Notes: generated from the letters alone by a model not told the origin. A stretch of 64,000 nucleotides of DNA from Paenibacillus sp. E222 (GCF_013401555.1 NZ_CP058552.1:4712001-4776000), one strand, 5' to 3'. Positions 45,590 to 53,922 are shown, counted from the first letter of the stretch. Made by a program: numbers and translations.

Positions 45590-45868
45590 GGGGGGAATAA
45601 AAAGTAGAAAAGAGAGGCAATGGCTGATCATTGCAAAAATTCATATTGTGGTGATCGACATTAGGATTGTCGGTACGAGAAAGTACTAGGAGTTTCAGGG
45701 ATAGGTCGGCTTATTATGGATCTTGTGAGATGCTTAGCTGGCTTGCAGAAGAGGAACGTAATGGCATTAAGCAAGCACAGGCTGAGGGCATTGCTGAAGC
45801 CAAGAAAAAAGGTAAACACTTGGGGCGGTCACAAATGAATTTGAGTACACTTACACCAGGTCAGTCCT
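45590..45868 (+). pseudogene. Serine recombinase (resolvase) fragment
   Basis: The frame EMLSWLAEEERNGIKQAQAE GIAEAKKKGKHLGRSQMN is the hinge region of the resolvase/invertase family (MLxWxAExERxxIxxRQAEG IxxAKxxGKHLGRP). The frames before and after are shifted; the catalytic N-terminus and HTH are absent. The gap 45419-45589 has nothing assignable. Confidence 0.65.
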
Positions 45869-45918
45869 GAATGCCGAGTATCTCAACTGGAAGAATAATG
45901 AGCTGTCAGCTGTAAAAT

Positions 45919-46065
45919 TTATGAGGAGCAGGCAGTCAAGTTATAGTCCTTATCTGAGTAGCTAGCAGAGGCGCTGGAATAAGACGTAGGGTAAACGAGC
46001 GTACCCAGTAAGAAAAGGATAAGAGCTAATGATATGATTCTATAAGTTGGAATCTGTCTAATCAA
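45919..46065 (-). CDS. Small secreted peptide candidate, 48 residues
   Basis: TTG 46065 is eight bases after GGGAGG. The product has a basic N-terminus (MIRQIPTYR), a hydrophobic stretch IISLALILFLLGTLV, and a small polar tail YPTSYSSASASYSDKDYNLT ACSS. That layout fits an exported pro-peptide of the Phr/signal-peptide kind, but no Rap-like receptor gene is nearby. Alternative: a tail-anchored fragment. Confidence 0.4.
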   Translation of the reverse strand: MIRQIPTYRIISLALILFLLGTLVYPTSYSSASASYSDKDYNLTACSS

Positions 46066-46139
46066 ATTTATTACCTCCCAAAATTTAGTATGAACTGAGT
46101 ATACCATTGTAAAAATTTAGTGCTAGTTAGGAGGTTAGC

Positions 46140-46358
46140 AAATATGTACCTTTTTATCCTTTTATCACGACTTTAATCTCTGGATTTCTGGGTTTTATGG
46201 TCTACAAATTTTCTAATATAAAGATCGGGATCGTTGTGACATTAATAATTTCTATTTTAATAGCGTATATGTTTATGGATTTATATGCTTTTTTGGGGGT
46301 TATAGGAGGATTATTGTTTTATTTCTTATTAATGCAACGTCAATTAGTTTTTCTCTGA
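46140..46358 (+). CDS. Small membrane protein, start unclear
   Basis: An open frame reads ITTLISGFLGFMVYKF, KIGIVVTLIISILIAYMFMD and AFLGVIGGLLFYFLLMQRQL, three hydrophobic helices, ending at TGA 46356-46358. TAGGAGG with ATG 46143 exists but in another frame, so one base may have been lost near 46150. Confidence 0.4.
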   Translation, partial: KYVPFYPFITTLISGFLGFMVYKFSNIKIGIVVTLIISILIAYMFMDLYAFLGVIGGLLFYFLLMQRQLVFL

Positions 46359-46440
46359 TCGAAGGTAAGGACTAGGTTATCGTTGAAAGTGTAAAGGAAG
46401 TGGTACCAATGGTTGATAAGAATCTTTATCTGTTTCATAA

Positions 46441-46460
46441 AACTAATGGGCAGGTTAGCG
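46441..46460. repeat. GGGCAGGTTAGC motif
   Basis: AACTAATGGGCAGGTTAGCG; compare AGCTAACGGGCAGGTTAT at 6013-6030 and AGCTAACGGTCAGGTTAGCT at 47861-47880. A short imperfect hairpin dispersed near the GATC-type terminators. Confidence 0.4.
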
Positions 46461-46580
46461 TGAAGGTATGATAAGATAAATTTGAATATATTTACAATAA
46501 TAAGGGGGTATAAGACATTTTTAATTCTACGGGGCAATGATTGAGTGAATGACCCTAATCATTAAATGAGAGGTGAAAAA

Positions 46581-47249
46581 ATGAAGAAAATGTATATTGG
46601 TGCAATTGTTTTATTGCTCTTAAGTGTCCCAGTCGCAACATTTGCAGCGAATAGTGTATCGGAGAAAATTAGTATTAAAATCAACAATACAGAAATAAAA
46701 ACAAAAACTGATGTGGAGCCCACAATAATCAACAACCGATTGTATGTCCCGGTTAATATATTTAGGGACGCCGGCTTTTCAGTATCCTTTAAGAATTCAA
46801 CGCTCACCATGGTCAATAGAAATCTCTACTATGCTAAAAACCTAGAGGAACTAAATGCTTTTCATTATACCTTCATCAATCATTTTCAGAAAATAGATCA
46901 GGAGATAACGAATATCCTTGGGAATCTGTTATTGCAAAATGAAATTGATACCACAAAATTAATGGAGTTAATCCGTTATGTTGAAATAGAATCTAAGGGC
47001 TTTAATACTGAAAATTTCACTCCTATCATGGATTATTCTTCTTCGTTTGCTTTTGCCAGTGCAAATGAAAGTATAAATGCTTACAAAGAAGCTGTTAACT
47101 CACTTATCACGTACACTGAAGATGAGAAAAAGGAAGATTTAGAACGTTTTTATGCTCAGCGTGAAATTGCTCTCAAATATTATGCTGACTTCTCATACGA
47201 TTTTGATCTTGTTTTCAAACGAAGTTATTTTAATGTGATAAAATATTGA
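46581..47249 (+). CDS. Secreted protein with copper-amine-oxidase-N-like (stalk) domain
   Basis: A 222-residue exported protein: signal peptide KMYIGAIVLLLLSVPVATFA A, then a stalk-type domain ISIKINNTEIKTKTDVEPTI INNRLYVPVNIFRDAGFSVS. The remaining ~130 residues are helical, with no recognised family. ATG 46581 follows GAGGTG. Such domains are common on Paenibacillus secreted proteins; function unknown. Confidence 0.7.
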   Translation: MKKMYIGAIVLLLLSVPVATFAANSVSEKISIKINNTEIKTKTDVEPTIINNRLYVPVNIFRDAGFSVSFKNSTLTMVNRNLYYAKNLEELNAFHYTFINHFQKIDQEITNILGNLLLQNEIDTTKLMELIRYVEIESKGFNTENFTPIMDYSSSFAFASANESINAYKEAVNSLITYTEDEKKEDLERFYAQREIALKYYADFSYDFDLVFKRSYFNVIKY

Positions 47250-47282
47250 AATAACCTTCAATGTTAAAAGATTACAACTATA

Positions 47283-47330
47283 ATAACCTACTGTTAAGGG
47301 GAATAGCCTTTACAGTAGGTTTGTTTGATT
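47283..47330 (+). terminator. Rho-independent terminator
   Basis: AACCTACTGTTAAGG / CCTTTACAGTAGGTT then TGTTTG; behind the secreted-protein gene. Confidence 0.75.
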
Positions 47331-47471
47331 AAAGCTATTAGCGTAATGAGGCATGATTTAACAAAGCGATCGGTGGAGCAGTGGATTGTCTTATAAGGGG
47401 GATTGAAAGCATATTACGCTCTGCTTTATGACGCTGTTGAGCTACCGGGAAACGATAACTCAATGTTACCA

Positions 47472-47506
47472 AGAAAGCAGCTGATCCATATGATCGGCTG
47501 CTTTTG
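47472..47506 (+). terminator. GATC-type terminator hairpin
   Basis: AAAGCAGCTGATC CATAT GATCGGCTGCTTTT. Nearly identical to the hairpin split by the IS at 4531-6008. The 70 bp before it carry a coding scrap (YYALLYDAVELPGNDNSML). Confidence 0.8.
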
Positions 47507-47582
47507 TTCAACTAAAGAATTATGGAAACGTTCAGAGGAAATGACGGGAAATAAATTCTAATGGTAATAACTAAAGGATGAT

Positions 47583-47678
47583 ATGATGAACGAAATGATC
47601 AGAATTGATTCGATCTCTTCCTTACATGAGCATTTGGGGTATGATGACAAACCCAAACATGTTTTCATCCGGATTTGA
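47583..47678 (+). pseudogene. AraC-type regulator N-terminal fragment
   Basis: AAAGGATG precedes ATG 47583; MNEMIRIDSISSLHEHLGYD DKPKHVF is the typical first segment of a group of AraC regulators (IDSISxLHxxLGxxKPKHPL). It stops at 47678 and TGTCG element copy 15 begins at 47679. Confidence 0.6.
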
Positions 47679-47838
47679 TGTCGAGGTATAGGAACATGGT
47701 CCCGTTAAAGTCGCTATTTTAGCGGCTTTTTTGTTTTATCGGTACAAGTTCTTGTCCCGAGTCAAGGACAAGAACTTGTACCGATTGCCGAAATGGACAA
47801 GAACATGTTCCGATTACCGATTAGATGTTTATCTAATC
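47679..47838 (+). repeat. TGTCG element, copy 15 (full length)
   Basis: A (TGTCGAGGTATAGGAACATG GTCCC), B (TCGCTATTTTAGCGGCTTTTTT), C (perfect 20-bp arms ATCGGTACAAGTTCTTGTCC / GGACAAGAACTTGTACCGAT), D (GGACAAGAACATGTTCC) and 3' end CGATTAGATGTTTATCTAA. The best reference copy. 47839-48264 behind it has the AGCTAACGG repeat and one scrap (LAITLDNRYWVYRVRNGHCE) ending at 48168. Confidence 0.9.
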
Positions 47839-48264
47839 GAGATTTCTAGCTTTTTTATTAAGCTAACGGTCAGGTTAGCTCAACAACTTTTGGAGACATG
47901 GATTTATTATTATACGTAGCTGGTTAGTATGGTGATTTGAGGGTCTTCTTTCAGTCAGTTGATTCCTTATGGAAGGATGGCTAAGTTAGAAATTAAGAAG
48001 GGTGCTCGCAAATGACTGAGCTGTTAGCACCGTTGTCCGAAAGCTAGGGATTGCTCACTTCTTGGACCAACTTGCTATCACGCTTGATAATCGCTATTGG
48101 GTGTATCGTGTCCGAAATGGCCATTGCGAGATCGTAATCGAAGATTTTCTGGAAAAAGCTGTTGAATGATTGGTGATATTCAAGAATTACTTCATCATCT
48201 TCCGTTCCTTGAGGATAATTCGATGAGTGCGGCGCACTGCTCCTTGTTTTATATAGATATCATA

Positions 48265-48864
48265 TCAAACACCCTGTTTGATTAAACTCCAGATGCGTTC
48301 AAACCGCTCTTGGTAGTCTGGTGAATTCCAGGATTCTTTAAAAGAGGGAAGACTAAACACTGCAAAAGCAGATAGGATTGCCTCTGCCCGTTCAAAGTGA
48401 GGATCGTTATAATCCATAAACCTATCAATAATTTGATATGAATCCCAGAGCACATCACGTAATACCATTGGATTACTGTCCACATATTGTGTATTCAAAG
48501 CGAACATTTTGGGATTCTCGTTATAAGCGCGTTTTTTGGCATTCACAAATGCCCAAAGCCAATCGTGGAGCACTTCCTGAGGTGAGGCCGAGTTAGCCAT
48601 GTTTATACTGATTTGTTCTGAAATCATGAGATTGAACCAGTCTTTAGCTACAGCTGCCCAGAGTTCTTGTTTATTTTTAAAATGCTTATAGAGTGCTGCA
48701 TGAGTGATATTCAATTCATCCGCTATTTGTGAGAGCGTCACTTCGGATTTCTCCGTGCGCTCAATTAATGCCTCGGCGGTTTCAATAATAAGCTGCTGCG
48801 TGATTTTAGCCATTTGTATTGGCAGGTGAATATGAGGCTTTTTGAAGCGAGCAGTTACTGCCAT
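48265..48864 (-). CDS. TetR-family regulator
   Basis: A 199-residue protein: TLSQIADELNITHAALYKHF KNKQELW is the HTH. The first 17 residues (before MAKITQQ) are unusual, and neither start has a strong ribosome site. Divergent from the oxidoreductase operon at 49067 with a 200-bp promoter region; AAGTTAC...GTAACTT-like inverted repeats at 49009-49040 are candidate operators. Confidence 0.83.
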   Translation of the reverse strand: MAVTARFKKPHIHLPIQMAKITQQLIIETAEALIERTEKSEVTLSQIADELNITHAALYKHFKNKQELWAAVAKDWFNLMISEQISINMANSASPQEVLHDWLWAFVNAKKRAYNENPKMFALNTQYVDSNPMVLRDVLWDSYQIIDRFMDYNDPHFERAEAILSAFAVFSLPSFKESWNSPDYQERFERIWSLIKQGV

Positions 48865-49066
48865 ACCCCAGTCTCACACCGTGCTGCCTACCCTTCTTTC
48901 GTTCATTAGTCTTTACCAACCGGTAATCATACCTTCAATTTATTTTAGCATATAAAATATATAGTAACAAATGTTGACTTTTGTAACCAATAATATTATG
49001 CTTGCTTCGCAAGTTACAAAACCAAACAAATGTTACTTGGTAAATTGCGTATAGGAGGATATTTTT

Positions 49067-50068
49067 ATGAAAGCAGCACAAATTACTAAATATTCAAAAC
49101 AGTTTAAAGTTGAAGTGCGCGATATCCCAGTCCCGGAAATAACGGATTACGAAGTTTTGGTTAAGGTGAAAGCTGCGGCGGTTAACCACTTGGAACTGCT
49201 TATCGCGACTGGAAGCGTGAAGTTAATCCAGGACTATGAGTTCCCACTGACACTCGGTAATGAGCTCACAGGTATTGTTGAGAAGATTGGCAAGAACGTC
49301 ACGGGTTTCCAAGTTGGTGATGCTGTTTATTCACGCCTGCCGCTGCAAAAAATCGGGGCGTTTGCCGAATACGCGGCGATTCATGCGGATGCCATCGCAT
49401 CCCTACCGGGTAATCTGGATTTTGTAACCGGTGCGGCTGCACCTCTAACAGGATTGACTGCCTATCAAAGTTTGCATGAAGAGCTAACACCAAAAGCTGG
49501 CGAAAGCTTGTTCATTCCGGGCGGCTCTGGTTCATTTGGCCAAATGGCTATTCCTATCGCCAAAAGCATGGGGCTTAAGGTCATCGTTAGCGGAAGTCCA
49601 ACAGCACGCGAACGTACAATGGCCGCTGGAGCTGATCAATACATTAATTACACGACTGAGAACTATTGGGAACGACTTCGCGATCTTGATTATGTGATCG
49701 ATACCTTGGGACCCAGTGAATTTGATCATGAACTCTCCATTATTAAACCAGGCGGTCATCTTCTGTCTCTAAGGACAGGCCCTAATAAACGTTTCGCCAA
49801 AACAATGGGCTTGCCGGGCTGGAAACAAAAGCTATTCCATATTGCCGGGGCCAAGTATGATCACAAAGCAAAGAAAAAGAAGATCGAATATCATTTTGTC
49901 TTTGTACGCAGCGATGGAGAGCAATTACGGAAAATTACTAAGATTATTGAAGAGAACCGGATTGTTCCCGCGGTGGACCCCACAGAGTTCCACATTGAAG
50001 ATATCAATGAAGCTCTAAATCTTGTTGCAACAGGTCATCCTAAAGGGAAAGTTATTATCCGATTTTAA
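49067..50068 (+). CDS. MDR-family NADP-dependent oxidoreductase
   Basis: A 333-residue medium-chain reductase: PEITDYEVLVKVKAAAVNHL, LGNELTGIVEKIGKNVTGFQ VGD, nucleotide loop IPGGSGSFGQMAIPIAKSMG. Resembles quinone reductase/alcohol dehydrogenase-like proteins often controlled by TetR repressors. TAGGAGG precedes the ATG. Followed 18 bp later by an SDR gene. Confidence 0.87.
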   Translation: MKAAQITKYSKQFKVEVRDIPVPEITDYEVLVKVKAAAVNHLELLIATGSVKLIQDYEFPLTLGNELTGIVEKIGKNVTGFQVGDAVYSRLPLQKIGAFAEYAAIHADAIASLPGNLDFVTGAAAPLTGLTAYQSLHEELTPKAGESLFIPGGSGSFGQMAIPIAKSMGLKVIVSGSPTARERTMAAGADQYINYTTENYWERLRDLDYVIDTLGPSEFDHELSIIKPGGHLLSLRTGPNKRFAKTMGLPGWKQKLFHIAGAKYDHKAKKKKIEYHFVFVRSDGEQLRKITKIIEENRIVPAVDPTEFHIEDINEALNLVATGHPKGKVIIRF

Positions 50069-50086
50069 AGAAAGGGGGTGATGATC

Positions 50087-50866
50087 ATGAAATTGAAAGG
50101 CAGAACCATTCTGGTGACCGGCGGTACGTCTGGAATCGGCTTTGCTTTTGCGAAGCGTTTGCTCGATATGGGGAATACGGTAATCATAACTGGGCGCTCG
50201 CAACAACGAATCGACCAGGTTGTAAAAAACAATCCGGGCCTTATCGGCATAGTGGCTGATGTTAGTGATCCCAATAGTGTAGAGTATCTTGCGAAAGAAC
50301 TAACCATTCACTATCCCAAACTGGATATTATTATGAATAATGCAGGTATTATACACGAATTCGACTTGTTTGATGAAACAGTCACTTACGAGCACCTTAC
50401 TGCAGAAATTGCCACAAATTTGAACGGGACAATCTACACGACCAAGGCATTGTTACCCCTGTTAGCTAAACAACAGGAGGCAATGATTGTTAACATGAGT
50501 TCTCTACTTGCCAATATCACTATTGCCAACGCACCTACGTATTCTGCTACAAAAGCTGGCATTCACATGTTTAGTGATGCGTTACGTGAGCAAATTCGGG
50601 CTAAGGGTAAAAACATCCATGTAGTGGAACTTTGTCCACCGGTTATTTCCGAAACCAATCTCACAGACACTTTTGACGAAGGCTTCTTGAATAAGATCAT
50701 TTCTTTGCCATTAGAGAATCTTGTACATGTGGGTATTAAAGGGATGGAAAAAAATAAACTTCGAGTGAATGCAGGGTTTACGAAAGTTATGCGCTTTTCC
50801 ATGAAGTTCGCTCCAGATTTCATCACACATACTTGGGGGCGAATGCTCCTTAAATCAAAGCAGTAA
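50087..50866 (+). CDS. SDR-family oxidoreductase (DltE-like)
   Basis: A 259-residue short-chain dehydrogenase: VTGGTSGIGFAFAKRL, NNAGII, active site YSATKAG, and Ser in VNMSSLLANI. The LCPPVISETNL segment is DltE-like. ATG 50087 is chosen, about seven bases after AAAGGGGG. Co-transcribed with the MDR oxidoreductase. Confidence 0.87.
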   Translation: MKLKGRTILVTGGTSGIGFAFAKRLLDMGNTVIITGRSQQRIDQVVKNNPGLIGIVADVSDPNSVEYLAKELTIHYPKLDIIMNNAGIIHEFDLFDETVTYEHLTAEIATNLNGTIYTTKALLPLLAKQQEAMIVNMSSLLANITIANAPTYSATKAGIHMFSDALREQIRAKGKNIHVVELCPPVISETNLTDTFDEGFLNKIISLPLENLVHVGIKGMEKNKLRVNAGFTKVMRFSMKFAPDFITHTWGRMLLKSKQ

Positions 50867-50947
50867 GCATTAATAAGTGATGACATCTTTAAAATTATTT
50901 ACCGATCGTTCTCAATATGTTATATTGAATAACAGGGAGGGAACCGA

Positions 50948-51526
50948 ATGGCAAGGAGTAAGGAATTCGAAGAGAATGTAGTATTAGATAAGGCGATGAA
51001 GCTTTTCTGGGAACAGGGTTACGAGAAGACATCGATAACGGACTTAGTGGAGCATATGGGGATTCACCGAAGAAGTTTATATGACACTTTTAGCGACAAG
51101 CACACGCTGTTTCTGAAAGCGATGGACCGATTTCACGATAAATTAAGTGCTGGGCTTGCAGGAGAGGTTAAACGCTCAAAGACTGCTGCGGAGGCATTAC
51201 AGCTTATTTTCAGTTCCGTAATCTGGAGTGAAGATGACTCACCTTCCGGTTGTTTGATGGTAAATTCAGCTGTGGAATTGGCAATGCGGGATACCGAAGT
51301 AGATACAAAGACCAGAGATTTGTTTGCTTTATCAGAACAGTTGTTTAAAGATATTATTTGGTGGGGACAGCAGAATGGAGAGTTTAGCGTTGATTTTAGT
51401 GCTGAAGACCAAGCGGAACATCTGCATGCTGTTTATGTAGGGATAAGAGTAATGACAAGAACCTCCATACCCACGGAAAAATTGCAGCATATAGCCGATG
51501 CATCGATTCAACTGCTAATTAAATAA
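50948..51526 (+). CDS. TetR-family regulator
   Basis: A 192-residue protein: SITDLVEHMGIHRRSLYDTF SDK HTH; the C-terminal domain starts with SGCLMVNSAVELAMRD, typical of the YezE/Rha-like TetR_C_16 type. GGAGGG precedes the ATG. Its upstream region (ACCGATCGTTCT at 50901) shares GATCGTTCT with sites at 51583 and 51660, suggesting autoregulation and control of the next genes. Confidence 0.86.
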   Translation: MARSKEFEENVVLDKAMKLFWEQGYEKTSITDLVEHMGIHRRSLYDTFSDKHTLFLKAMDRFHDKLSAGLAGEVKRSKTAAEALQLIFSSVIWSEDDSPSGCLMVNSAVELAMRDTEVDTKTRDLFALSEQLFKDIIWWGQQNGEFSVDFSAEDQAEHLHAVYVGIRVMTRTSIPTEKLQHIADASIQLLIK

Positions 51527-51659
51527 TGATTAAAGATCCGACTAAGATAGTATGATTGTATCATTCCCTATGCCTTTTCTAGTATGATCGTTCTTAAATC
51601 GTTTATCTATCCTTCATCAAAATAAACTTTCATAAACGGTGCTTTATTCTCCTATTATT

Positions 51660-51673
51660 AGAATGATCATTCT
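51660..51673. promoter_or_regulatory. Palindromic operator before the SDR/OYE operon
   Basis: AGAATGATCATTCT, perfect 14-bp palindrome; a weaker relative AGTATGATCGTTCT lies at 51579-51592. 77 bp before the SDR start. Likely TetR (50948) site. Confidence 0.6.
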
Positions 51674-51749
51674 TGAATGATTCAGCCTTTGGACGCCCGA
51701 TTTTATAATGAATGATTACCATCAAAAAACAAAAAAAGGAGCTAATACA

Positions 51750-52448
51750 ATGAACATTTCTGAACAAGTCGCATTTGTTACTGGAGCAAACAGGGGGCTT
51801 GGCCGCCAGCTTACGCTTGAACTTCTATCTAGAGGGGCTAAGGTTTACGCAGGGGCAAGAAATCCCGAGACGATCGATATTCCAGGGGTTACACCTGTAA
51901 AGCTTGATGTAACCAATCCTCAAGAGGTAGCAGCAGCTGCCAGTCTTGCTAAGGACGTTACCCTTTTAATCAACAATGCAGGATCATCTACAGGCGCTTC
52001 TCTGCTGGAAGGGGATGTGGAAAAAATCCAGCTGGAATTGGATACGCATTTCTTCGGTACGTTATCCATGGTTCGCGCTTTTGCCCCGGTTATCGAAAAC
52101 AACGGTGGAGGTACGGTGCTGAATATTCTTTCCGCATTATCTTGGTTCAGTGGCGGAACTGCGGGTGCTTATACTGCTGCGAAGGCTGCAGCTTGGGCAT
52201 TGACGAACGATCTGCGTTTGAATTTGTACCCTCGTCAGATTAGAGTTGCAGGCTTACATGTAGGATTTATGGAGACAGACATGACAGCCGGTGTAGATGC
52301 TCCCAAATCGAACCCTTCGGATGTTGCGAGAATGGCTATTGATGGCATCGAAAGCGACAGCTTTGAGATTCTTGCCGATGATAACAGTCGAATGATTCAA
52401 GCTGGACTTTCCGGTGGAGTTGCTACTCTATACCCGCATCTTTCTTAA
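51750..52448 (+). CDS. SDR-family oxidoreductase
   Basis: A 232-residue short-chain dehydrogenase: VTGANRGLGRQLTLELLSRG, NNAGSSTG, YTAAKAAAW active site. ATG 51750 has AAAGGAG upstream; an in-frame ATG 14 codons earlier has none. Followed 45 bp later by the old yellow enzyme gene. Confidence 0.87.
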   Translation: MNISEQVAFVTGANRGLGRQLTLELLSRGAKVYAGARNPETIDIPGVTPVKLDVTNPQEVAAAASLAKDVTLLINNAGSSTGASLLEGDVEKIQLELDTHFFGTLSMVRAFAPVIENNGGGTVLNILSALSWFSGGTAGAYTAAKAAAWALTNDLRLNLYPRQIRVAGLHVGFMETDMTAGVDAPKSNPSDVARMAIDGIESDSFEILADDNSRMIQAGLSGGVATLYPHLS

Positions 52449-52493
52449 TTACAAGTACTGTTTTGAACTAAACATTGAAGAGGAGTGTACAGA

Positions 52494-53573
52494 ATGAACA
52501 AATTGTGGAGTGAAACCAAAGTCGGTAACCTGAAATTGCCGCATCGTTTAGCTATGGCACCGATGACACGCAGCAGAGCAGAAGAAGACGGTACGCCGGG
52601 TGAATTAACCTCCCTTTATTATGCACAAAGAGCATCGATGGGGCTTCTAATTACGGAAGGTGCACAACCATCCGATGATGGTCAAGGATACCTGTGGTCA
52701 CCAGGGATCTATACGGAACATCATATTGAAGGGTGGAAAAAAGTCACGGATGCCGTTCATGCAGCAGGCGGATTTATGTTCATCCAGTTAATGCATGCTG
52801 GCCGGATGTCACATCCCGACAATACCCCCCATCATCGTCAGCCCGTTGCGCCGTCAGCGATTGCTCCCGGTGTACAGATGTTTACTGCTAAAGGAATGCA
52901 GGACATCCCAGTTCCGCGCGAGTTAAGCAAAGAGGATATTCAGACGACTATTGCCGATTTCCGTAAGGCAGCAGCAGCAGCTATTGAAGCCGGTGCAGAC
53001 GGCGTTGAAATTCACGGAGCAAATGGATATCTCATTAATCAATTTATTGGTGAAAATTCGAATACACGGACGGATGAGTATGGAGGATCGATCGAAAACC
53101 GGGCCCGTTTCGCGATTGAAGTGACGAAAGCCGTTGTAGAAGAAATTGGCGCAGAAAGAACAGGCTTCCGTATTTCACCGGGAACACCTCTTGGAGGAAT
53201 TCAGGATGGGAAACAAGGACCTGAACTGTATCTCTACCTGGTCCAACAATTAGCGAAGCTGGATTTGGCTTACCTTCATGTGATGCATCTTGGAAATGAA
53301 AAGCTGCTCCAGAGCGTCCGCTCCATTTGGACCAATCCACTATTAGTCAACCGGGCAGGACGTGCTCTGGAGGATCTGAGTGTCGATCTTGACAACGGCA
53401 TAGCTGATATCATACCAGTTGGTGCATGGTCATTAGCTAATCCGGATTTAGTAGAGCGCCTTAAAACAGGGGCTCCACTAAATGAGGCAGATCCTACAAC
53501 CTTCTTCGCGGGGGGAAGCAAAGGTTACACGGACTATCCTACCTTGAAAGAATTAGAAGCACACAAGAGCTAA
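52494..53573 (+). CDS. Old-yellow-enzyme family alkene reductase
   Basis: A 359-residue FMN TIM barrel: LAMAPMTRSRAEEDGTPGEL, LLITEGAQPSDDGQGY, FIQLMHAGRMSHPDN, DGVEIHGANGYLINQFI and NTRTDEYGGSIENRARF; all are NemA/YqjM-class hallmarks. It reduces activated C=C bonds (enals, maleimides, nitro compounds). GAGGAG precedes ATG 52494. Confidence 0.92.
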   Translation: MNKLWSETKVGNLKLPHRLAMAPMTRSRAEEDGTPGELTSLYYAQRASMGLLITEGAQPSDDGQGYLWSPGIYTEHHIEGWKKVTDAVHAAGGFMFIQLMHAGRMSHPDNTPHHRQPVAPSAIAPGVQMFTAKGMQDIPVPRELSKEDIQTTIADFRKAAAAAIEAGADGVEIHGANGYLINQFIGENSNTRTDEYGGSIENRARFAIEVTKAVVEEIGAERTGFRISPGTPLGGIQDGKQGPELYLYLVQQLAKLDLAYLHVMHLGNEKLLQSVRSIWTNPLLVNRAGRALEDLSVDLDNGIADIIPVGAWSLANPDLVERLKTGAPLNEADPTTFFAGGSKGYTDYPTLKELEAHKS

Positions 53574-53654
53574 GGAGTAGTTACATCAAAAAAAGCAAAG
53601 AATGCAGTATTTTACAGAAATCTATGGCGTACAGACTTCACACAGGGGGATGGA

Positions 53655-53755
53655 GCAATGAGCCCAAGTCCCATATTTGGAAATTCAGGTATTGGTATGC
53701 TCTGAACGAGAACAGAGCGGAGGCAGAGGAGCATTCCCCAAGGGGATCATAAGCT
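53655..53755 (+). pseudogene. Scrap of a duplicated SDR gene
   Basis: The run GCAATGAGCCCAAGTCCCAT ... TTTGGAAATTCAGGTATTGG and then AACAGAGCGGAGGCAGAGGA ... CCCCAAGGGGATCAT match, in order, two separated stretches of the SDR pseudogene at 56354-56597, with about 170 bp between them missing. Confidence 0.6.
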
Positions 53756-53778
53756 GAGGGGATTTATTTTTTTCTTCA

Positions 53779-53847
53779 TTAAGCTACTCGTAGATATTCG
53801 TTAGGAGATAAACCCTGATTGTTCTTCATTTCTCCAAACAAAGTGCG
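53779..53847 (-). pseudogene. AraC-type regulator C-terminal fragment
   Basis: Minus-strand frame TLFGEMKNNQGLSPNEYLRV A then stop is the conserved end of AraC HTH domains (F..xFKxxxGxSPxxYRxx). Nothing else remains. Confidence 0.5.
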
Positions 53848-53872
53848 CGCTTACGACTAGAACGTAAATAAA

Positions 53873-53922
53873 ACGAATACGAGGAAGTCTCATATTGGGA
53901 GATCTCTCGTATTCGTCTTTTT
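53873..53922. terminator. Bidirectional terminator
   Basis: ACGAATACGAG / CTCGTATTCGT with AGA/TCT inner pairing, then CTTTTT; ends the minus-strand TetR transcript or the fragments before it. Confidence 0.75.

Noticed and set aside
47790-47815. GAACATGTTC in module D as a LexA/SOS box
   Set aside because: The Bacillales LexA site needs GAAC-N4-GTTC; here only two bases separate the halves, and the sites follow gene remnants rather than SOS genes.
3152-47838. TGTCG element as a classical MITE
   Set aside because: No terminal inverted repeats and no consistent target duplication could be seen; kept as an unclassified element instead.
47731-47919. Similar short frames (YRYKFLS..DKNLYRLP..WTRTCS) at 35938 and 47731 looking like a small protein family
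   Set aside because: They are translations of the TGTCG element itself. Paired arm changes are better explained at the nucleic acid level, and no ribosome site precedes them.
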